Shown piece by piece: positions 59,068-64,000 of a DNA stretch of 64,000 nt. The stretch is from Nonomuraea dietziae. GTDB lineage: Bacteria > Actinomycetota > Actinomycetes > Streptosporangiales > Streptosporangiaceae. Location of the stretch: contig NZ_JACIBV010000001.1 of NCBI RefSeq assembly GCF_014195505.1, positions 8,308,001 through 8,372,000 of the forward strand, read 5' to 3'. Under the pieces are notes generated by a model. It saw only the letters and a program-made list of their open reading frames with translations. It searched no databases and was not told where the DNA came from. Position numbers and translations under genes: made by a program. Position 1 is the first letter of the stretch, and each line of letters opens with the position of its first letter.

Positions 59068-60341
59068 ACGGTCTCCTTCGTCGCGAGAGAGAACTGCTCG
59101 GGGCGCTGCGGCACGAACACCGCGATGAGCGCGCCCAGGACGGTCGTGCCGATGAGCAGTCCGAACGCCGCGGTGTAGGAGAAGCGGTCCACCAGCCATC
59201 CCATCACCACGGGCGCGAGCACGCCCGCCATCTGCCCGCCCACGTTGACCACGCCCATGCCCGAGCCGATGATCGCGGGAGGCAGGGCCCTGAAGGGCAT
59301 GCCCAGGATGCCCATCGTCGACAGGCCCGCCACCGCCAGGGCGAGCGTCTGGTAGATCGTGAAGCCCGCCGCGCTGTCGGCGCGCAGCATCAGCACCAGC
59401 AGGACGGCGGTGCACAGCAGCAGCGGGATCACGTACAGCCGCGCCCTGTCGTGGAAGAACCTGTCGAACAGCCAGCCGCCGACGAACGTGGTCAGGCACA
59501 TCACCAGACCGGGGATGGCGGCGAGCACGCCGGTGTTCAGCAGGGAGATGCCGCGCTCCTCCATGAGGTAGCTGGGCACCCAGGTGATCATGCCGTAGCC
59601 GAGCATGTTGGTCGCGCAGAACAGGGCGGCGAACTTCCACACCGAGGGGGAGCGGATCACCAGGGCCAGCCCACCGCCCCCGCTCGCCGTCTGCCCCGCG
59701 ATCCGGTCCGAGCCGCTGAGCCCGGCGGGCAGCGCCTTGGGCATCAGCGCCCACAGCGCGACACCGATCAGCACGCCCGCCACCGCGACCACCCAGAAGG
59801 TGTGCCGCCAGCCGAAGACCAGCAGCAGCGGCGCGACCACCAGCGGCGCCAGACCCGCGCCCAGCTGGTTGGAGGCCAGGATCGACCCCGCCGCGGTGGC
59901 TCGGCGTTCCGGTGTGGTGCGCTCGGCCAGCGCCTTGAACGACGCTCCGGGAAACAGCCCCTGACCCACTCCGAACAGCGCCCTGATCACCAGCAGCGAC
60001 ACCAGCCCCCACGCCAGGCCGGTCAGCGCCGTGAACGCGGTCCAGAGCACGAGGGAGACCACCAGCAGCCTGCGCGAGCCGAACCGGTCGGCGAGCACGC
60101 CGCCCGGCACCTGGCAGAGGAGATAGACCAGGGAGAAGACGGTGATGAGCCAGCCCTGCTCGGTCTTGCTGAGCGCGAACTCCTGCCCGATGTACGGCAG
60201 CGCCACGGCCATCATGACGCGGTCGACGTAGTCGATGATCCAGACGCCCATGAGCAGGCCGACGGTGACGGTGGCGGTCCTGCGTACCCGTGCGGGGGTC
60301 CATTCGTCGAGGCGGACGGCGGACGTTTCGATGGAACCCAA
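59064..60341 (-). CDS. MFS transporter (ACS-type)
   Basis: A 425-aa major facilitator with twelve membrane helices. It resembles the anion:cation symporter group by VWIIDYVDRVMMAVALPYI at helix 1, GVLADRFGSRRLLV in the first loop and FGVGQGLFPGASFKALAERT near residues 120-139. A TTG start at 60341 is chosen because GGAGG lies seven bases upstream and no other start precedes helix 1. Coupled to the downstream amidohydrolase, it probably imports an acylated amino acid or related carboxylate; that is inference. Confidence 0.88.
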   Translation of the reverse strand: MGSIETSAVRLDEWTPARVRRTATVTVGLLMGVWIIDYVDRVMMAVALPYIGQEFALSKTEQGWLITVFSLVYLLCQVPGGVLADRFGSRRLLVVSLVLWTAFTALTGLAWGLVSLLVIRALFGVGQGLFPGASFKALAERTTPERRATAAGSILASNQLGAGLAPLVVAPLLLVFGWRHTFWVVAVAGVLIGVALWALMPKALPAGLSGSDRIAGQTASGGGGLALVIRSPSVWKFAALFCATNMLGYGMITWVPSYLMEERGISLLNTGVLAAIPGLVMCLTTFVGGWLFDRFFHDRARLYVIPLLLCTAVLLVLMLRADSAAGFTIYQTLALAVAGLSTMGILGMPFRALPPAIIGSGMGVVNVGGQMAGVLAPVVMGWLVDRFSYTAAFGLLIGTTVLGALIAVFVPQRPEQFSLATKETV

Positions 60342-60520
60342 AGCGCGACCTCCGGATCGCTCGTTGCGTTCCCGTCACCCTCTGTCAGCGCGCGCGACGG
60401 CGCTTCGTCCCACAACACGAAAGTCCGGCCGAAGGTCGTGAAAGGGGACGAACGCCCGCCTTTCTGGCGCGAAACGCGTCCCGCATGGTGGACACGACGG
60501 GATTCCCCAGTTGGACTCCG
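60342..60520. other. divergent spacer MFS / hisD
   Basis: No gene. Carries the Shine-Dalgarno of the MFS gene on the minus strand and leads into the hisD -10. No T-box or attenuator motif and no His-rich leader ORF precede hisD. Confidence 0.4.
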
Positions 60521-60526
60521 TAGACT
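60521..60526 (+). promoter_or_regulatory. -10 element of the his operon
   Basis: TAGACT ends six bases before the hisD GTG, so the his mRNA is probably leaderless. No good -35 is visible at the usual distance. Confidence 0.5.
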
Positions 60527-60532
60527 GAACGG

Positions 60533-61843
60533 GTGATTTCCCGTATCGACCTGCGCGGCTCTCTTCCCGAGAACCTGCGCGACGTGCTGCCCCGCGCCGA
60601 ACTCGACGTCGAGGCCGCCCTTGAGAAGGTGCGGCCCATCTGCGAGGACGTGCGCCATCGTGGGGCGGCAGCCGTGCGCGAGCTGACCGCCAGGTTCGAC
60701 GGTGTCGAGATCCAGTCCACCCGTGTCCCCGCCGAGACGGTCCTGCGGGCGCTCGACGCCCTCGACCCCAAGGTCAGGGCGGCGCTGGAGGAGTCGATCA
60801 GGCGGGCCAGGATGGTCCACCGCGACCAGCGGCGCACCGACACCACGACCCAGGTGGTCCCGGGCGGCACGGTCACCGAACGCTGGGTGCCGGTCGATCG
60901 CGTGGGCCTCTACGTGCCGGGAGGGCGCGCGGTCTACCCCTCCAGCGTGGTCATGAACGTGGTCCCCGCCCAGGAGGCGGGCGTGGAGTCGCTGGCGGTC
61001 ACCAGCCCCGCGCAGAAGGAGTTCGGCGGGCTGCCGCACCCCACGATCCTGGCGGCGTGCGCGCTGCTCGGCGTCGACGAGGTCTACTCCGTCGGCGGCG
61101 CGCAGGCGGTGGCGATGTTCGCCTACGGCACCGAGGAGTGCAGGCCGGCGACGATGGTGACCGGTCCGGGCAACATCTGGGTGGCCGCCGCCAAGCGCCT
61201 GCTCAAGGGTGTCATCGGCATCGACTCCGAGGCGGGCCCCACCGAGATCGCCATCCTCGCCGACTCCACCGCCGACCCCAGGCACGTGGCCGCCGACCTG
61301 ATCAGCCAGGCCGAGCACGACGTCATCGCCGCCGCGGTCCTGGTGACCGACAGCGTGGAGCTGGCCGAGGCCGTGGAGAAGGAGCTGCCTGGACAGGTGG
61401 CCGCCACCCGCCACTCCGAGCGCGTGGCCGAGGCGCTGTCCGGCAAGCAGTCGGGCATCGTGCTGGTCGACGACCTGGCCGCGGGCCTCAGAGTGGTCGA
61501 CGCCTACGCCGCCGAGCACCTGGAGATCCAGACCGCGAACGCGGCCGAGCTGGCGGCGAGGGTCAGGAACGCCGGGGCGATCTTCGTCGGGCCGTACAGC
61601 CCGGTGAGCCTGGGCGACTACATGGCCGGATCCAACCACGTGCTGCCCACCGGCGGCTGCGCCTGCCACTCCAGCGGACTCTCGGTGCAGACGTTCCTGC
61701 GCGGCATCCACGTGGTCGACTACACCCGCGAGGCGCTGGCCGAAGCCGCCGCGCACACCTGCGTGCTCGCCGACGCCGAAGACCTGCCCGCGCACGGTGC
61801 GGCGATCCGCGCCCGATTCGACTGGGAGATTCCGAACCAGTGA
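60533..61843 (+). CDS. hisD: histidinol dehydrogenase
   Basis: Zn-dependent NAD enzyme making the last two oxidations of histidine synthesis. The 436-aa protein has PVDRVGLYVPGGRAVYPSSV, VTGPGNIWVAAAKRL, the signature DSEAGPTEIAILAD and AADLISQAEHDVIA (with Gln/His Zn ligands), and NHVLPTGGCACHSSGLSVQT near residues 367-386. GTG at 60533 lies just after a -10 element and lacks a Shine-Dalgarno, in line with leaderless translation. The stop overlaps hisC. It is the first gene of the his run. Confidence 0.97.
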   Translation: MISRIDLRGSLPENLRDVLPRAELDVEAALEKVRPICEDVRHRGAAAVRELTARFDGVEIQSTRVPAETVLRALDALDPKVRAALEESIRRARMVHRDQRRTDTTTQVVPGGTVTERWVPVDRVGLYVPGGRAVYPSSVVMNVVPAQEAGVESLAVTSPAQKEFGGLPHPTILAACALLGVDEVYSVGGAQAVAMFAYGTEECRPATMVTGPGNIWVAAAKRLLKGVIGIDSEAGPTEIAILADSTADPRHVAADLISQAEHDVIAAAVLVTDSVELAEAVEKELPGQVAATRHSERVAEALSGKQSGIVLVDDLAAGLRVVDAYAAEHLEIQTANAAELAARVRNAGAIFVGPYSPVSLGDYMAGSNHVLPTGGCACHSSGLSVQTFLRGIHVVDYTREALAEAAAHTCVLADAEDLPAHGAAIRARFDWEIPNQ

Positions 61844-62910
61844 ATCTCGAAGACCTTCCCATCAGGGACGACCTCAGGGGCAGGAAGCCGTACGGCGCGC
61901 CCCAGCTCGAGGTCCCTGTGCAGCTCAACACCAACGAGAACCCCTATCCGCCCTCCAAGGCGCTGGTCGACGACCTGGCCGAGGAGATCAGGCGCGACGC
62001 GGCGGGCCTCAACCGCTACCCCGACAGGGACGCGCTGGCCCTGCGCGCCGACCTGGCCGGCTACCTCGGTCACGGGCTCACCACCGAGCAGCTGTGGGCG
62101 GCCAACGGCTCCAACGAGGTGCTCCAGCAGATCCTGCAGGCCTTCGGCGGGCACGGCCGCACCGCGCTCGGCTTCGAGCCCTCCTACTCGATGCACCCGA
62201 TCATCACCACGGGCACGAACACCGAGTGGGTCTCGGGGGCGCGCGAGGACGACTTCTCCCTCGATGCGGACAAGGCGGTCGCGGCCGTCGAGGAGCACCG
62301 GCCCGACATCGTCTTCCTGACCTCGCCCAACAACCCGACGGGCACCGCGCTCCCGCTGGAGACGATCTCCAGGGTGGTCGAGGCCGCGCCCGGCATGGTC
62401 GTGGTCGACGAGGCCTACGCCGAGTTCGCCCGATCCGGCACGCCGAGCGCGCTCACGCTGCTGCCCGCGCACCCCAGGCTGATCGTCACGCGCACCATGT
62501 CGAAGGCGTTCGCGATGGCGGGCACCAGGCTCGGCTACCTGGCCGCGCATCCGGCCGTGGTCGAGGCGATGCTGCTGGTGCGCCTGCCGTACCACCTGTC
62601 GACGGTCACGCAGGCGACGGCCAGGGTGGCGCTGCGGCACAGGGCCGAGCTGCTCGGCACGGTCGACGCGCTCAGGCAGGAGCGCGACGACACGGTGGCG
62701 TGGCTGCGCGCCCTCGGCTTGACGGTGGCCGATTCGGACGCCAACTTCGTGTTGTTCGGGCGTTTCGAGAACCGGCGCACGATCTGGGAGGGACTGCTCG
62801 AGCGTGGTGTGCTGATCCGTGAGGTCGGGCCGCCCGAGTGGCTGCGGGTGTCGATCGGCACCGGCGAGGAGATGTCGGCATTCCGTGCCGCTCTGGAGGG
62901 GGTTCTGTGA
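61840..62910 (+). CDS. hisC: histidinol-phosphate aminotransferase
   Basis: PLP aminotransferase converting imidazole-acetol phosphate to histidinol phosphate. The 356-aa protein has LNTNENPYPPSKALVDDLAE, NRYPDRDALALRADLAGYLG, GSNEVLQQILQAFGG, TSPNNPTGTALP, VVVDEAYAEFA and the PLP lysine in TMSKAFAMAGTRLGYLA. Length is typical. GTG at 61840 overlaps the hisD stop, and the stop overlaps hisB. It could also act on aromatic keto acids, as some HisC proteins do. Confidence 0.96.
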   Translation: MNLEDLPIRDDLRGRKPYGAPQLEVPVQLNTNENPYPPSKALVDDLAEEIRRDAAGLNRYPDRDALALRADLAGYLGHGLTTEQLWAANGSNEVLQQILQAFGGHGRTALGFEPSYSMHPIITTGTNTEWVSGAREDDFSLDADKAVAAVEEHRPDIVFLTSPNNPTGTALPLETISRVVEAAPGMVVVDEAYAEFARSGTPSALTLLPAHPRLIVTRTMSKAFAMAGTRLGYLAAHPAVVEAMLLVRLPYHLSTVTQATARVALRHRAELLGTVDALRQERDDTVAWLRALGLTVADSDANFVLFGRFENRRTIWEGLLERGVLIREVGPPEWLRVSIGTGEEMSAFRAALEGVL

Positions 62911-63500
62911 GCAGAGTCGGTCGCGTCGAGCGCGCCACCAAGGAGACCTCGGTTCTGGTGGAGGTGAACCTCGACGGCACAGGGCTGGTCGACGTCGCCA
63001 CCGGGGTCGGGTTCTACGACCACATGCTCGCCCAGCTCGGCAAGCACGGCCTGTTCGACCTCACCGTCAAGACCGAGGGTGACCTGCACATCGACTCCCA
63101 CCACACGATCGAGGACACCGCGCTCGCGCTGGGCGCGGCCTTCCGCGAGGCGCTGGGGGACAAGTCGGGCATCAGGCGGTACGGCAACGCGTCCTGCCCC
63201 CTGGACGAGGCGCTCGCCGAGGTCACGGTCGACCTGTCGGGCCGTCCGTACCTCGTGCACGCCGAGCCCGAGGGCATGGCCCCGATGATCGGCCCCGAGT
63301 ACGACACGACGATGACCAGGCACATCCTCGAGTCGTTCGTGGCGCAGGCGGCGATCTGCCTGCACGTGCGCGTCCCGTACGGGCGCAACGCCCACCACAT
63401 CGTCGAGGCCCAGTTCAAGGCGCTGGCCAGGGCGCTGCGCGAGGCCAGCGAGCCCGACCCGCGCGCCACGGGCGTGCCGAGCACCAAGGGTGTGCTGTGA
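62907..63500 (+). CDS. hisB: imidazoleglycerol-phosphate dehydratase
   Basis: Mn-dependent dehydratase, monofunctional (197 aa, no phosphatase domain). The twin His-rich motifs are present: GFYDHMLAQLGKHG and DSHHTIEDTALALG in the first half, and RHILESFV with GRNAHHIVEAQFKALARAL in the second. GTG at 62907 overlaps hisC. The stop overlaps the start of a 51-codon gene. Confidence 0.96.
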   Translation: MSRVGRVERATKETSVLVEVNLDGTGLVDVATGVGFYDHMLAQLGKHGLFDLTVKTEGDLHIDSHHTIEDTALALGAAFREALGDKSGIRRYGNASCPLDEALAEVTVDLSGRPYLVHAEPEGMAPMIGPEYDTTMTRHILESFVAQAAICLHVRVPYGRNAHHIVEAQFKALARALREASEPDPRATGVPSTKGVL

Positions 63501-63652
63501 GTGACAACTGGACTGCCATCGCGATGGTCTTCATCGGGCTGTTCCTGGTCGGCGGGGTCGTCTCGCTGTTCAAGCAGGGCCTGAAGATCGGCGCGGTGGT
63601 CTGCGGAATCGGCGCCGCGATGGCGCTGACGGCGGGGGTGCTGTGGTGGTGA
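63497..63652 (+). CDS. small membrane protein inside the his operon
   Basis: A 51-aa protein from GTG 63497 to TGA 63652. It has two predicted membrane helices (AIAMVFIGLFLVGGVVSLF and KIGAVVCGIGAAMALTAGVL) joined by KQGL and ends in WW. It overlaps both hisB (GTGA at 63497-63500) and hisH (63649-63652), so it is translated as part of the his operon. I do not recognise a family; overlap at both ends and clean codon bias argue it is real. Confidence 0.75.
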   Translation: MSDNWTAIAMVFIGLFLVGGVVSLFKQGLKIGAVVCGIGAAMALTAGVLWW

Positions 63653-64000
63653 GCAAGAACGTCGTCATCCTCGACTACGGCTCCGGCAACCTGCGCTCGG
63701 CCGAACGCGCGCTGGCCAGGACCGGCGCCCAGGTGACGGTCACGTCCGACTACGACGCGGCGATGGACGCCGACGGCCTGGTCGTGCCGGGCGTGGGCGC
63801 CTTCGAGGCGTGCATGAAGGGCCTGAAGAGCGTGGCCGGCGAGCGCATCATCGGCCGCCGGCTGTCAGGGGGCCGCCCGGTGCTGGGCATCTGCGTCGGC
63901 ATGCAGATCCTGTTCGAGCGCGGCGTCGAGCACGGCGTCGAGACCGAGGGCTGCGGCGAGTGGCCCGGCACGGTCGAGCGCCTGGAGGCCCCCGTGCTGC
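63649..64000 (+). CDS. hisH: imidazole glycerol phosphate synthase, glutaminase subunit (partial)
   Basis: Class I glutamine amidotransferase subunit that feeds ammonia to HisF. The visible 117 residues include LDYGSGNLRSAERALARTG, VVPGVGAFEACMKGL and the nucleophile elbow VLGICVGMQILFERG with the catalytic Cys. The His-Glu pair lies beyond the window. GTG at 63649 overlaps the small membrane protein stop; GTG at 63646 is in frame too. The gene is cut by the window end. Confidence 0.95.
   Translation, partial: MSKNVVILDYGSGNLRSAERALARTGAQVTVTSDYDAAMDADGLVVPGVGAFEACMKGLKSVAGERIIGRRLSGGRPVLGICVGMQILFERGVEHGVETEGCGEWPGTVERLEAPVL

Overview
The window is 64 kb of a very GC-rich actinobacterial chromosome: strong G/C bias at third codon positions, many GTG starts, ATGA/GTGA start-stop overlaps, a Wag31-type DivIVA, SepF, and a MurA-like enzyme with Asp at the usual Cys site. 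Gene order resembles the Streptomyces block from his through dnaE, lspA, ileS and divIVA to the dcw cluster, but murC lies between murG and ftsQ and an unfamiliar gene sits between divIVA and ileS. My inference is a Streptosporangiales-like organism (for example a Nonomuraea relative); nothing in the window proves the genus. I see no prophage, insertion sequence, CRISPR array, rRNA or tRNA.

Layout. 1-6.5 kb: M24 peptidase, efp, nusB, an MmcQ/YjbR protein, a CDF metal transporter, a methyltransferase, dinB behind an SOS box, and a DUF3040 membrane protein. 6.5-11.2 kb (minus): MoxR ATPase, DUF58 protein and TgpA-like transglutaminase. 11.5-30.3 kb (plus): the division and cell-wall cluster mraZ-rsmH-ftsL-ftsI-murE-murF-mraY-murD-ftsW-murG-murC-ftsQ-ftsZ-yggS-sepF-yggT-divIVA, mostly with overlapping stop/start codons. 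It has a MraZ operator-like array ahead of mraZ and a promoter plus inverted repeat ahead of ftsZ. 30.3-32.6 kb: a membrane protein with two Ada-like zinc motifs joined by a roughly 500-residue disordered linker. 33-36.4 kb (minus): ileS under a compact T-box leader. 36.6-38.5 kb: a DksA/TraR-like zinc protein, lspA and an rluD-like pseudouridine synthase.

38.5-45.0 kb (minus): one closely packed run of three membrane Ser/Thr kinases enclosing an AraC-type regulator and an AzlCD amino-acid exporter. 45.1-46.1 kb: an attenuator-like leader (apparently leaderless 18-residue peptide plus intrinsic terminator) before a chorismate mutase fused to a truncated DAHP-synthase-like domain. Then an APC permease, dnaE, a class A penicillin-binding protein next to a MurA paralogue, an amidase, YbaK, a D-aminoacylase-like amidohydrolase with an MFS transporter, and finally hisD-hisC-hisB-(51-residue membrane protein)-hisH, cut by the window end.

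The most interesting items are the twin zinc-motif membrane protein beside divIVA, the attenuated pseudo-DAHPS/chorismate mutase, the kinase/AraC/AzlCD operon, and the control signals for dinB, mraZ, ftsZ and ileS. Two intergenic minisatellites, at about 32.7 and 56.9 kb, are the only sizeable repeats outside genes.
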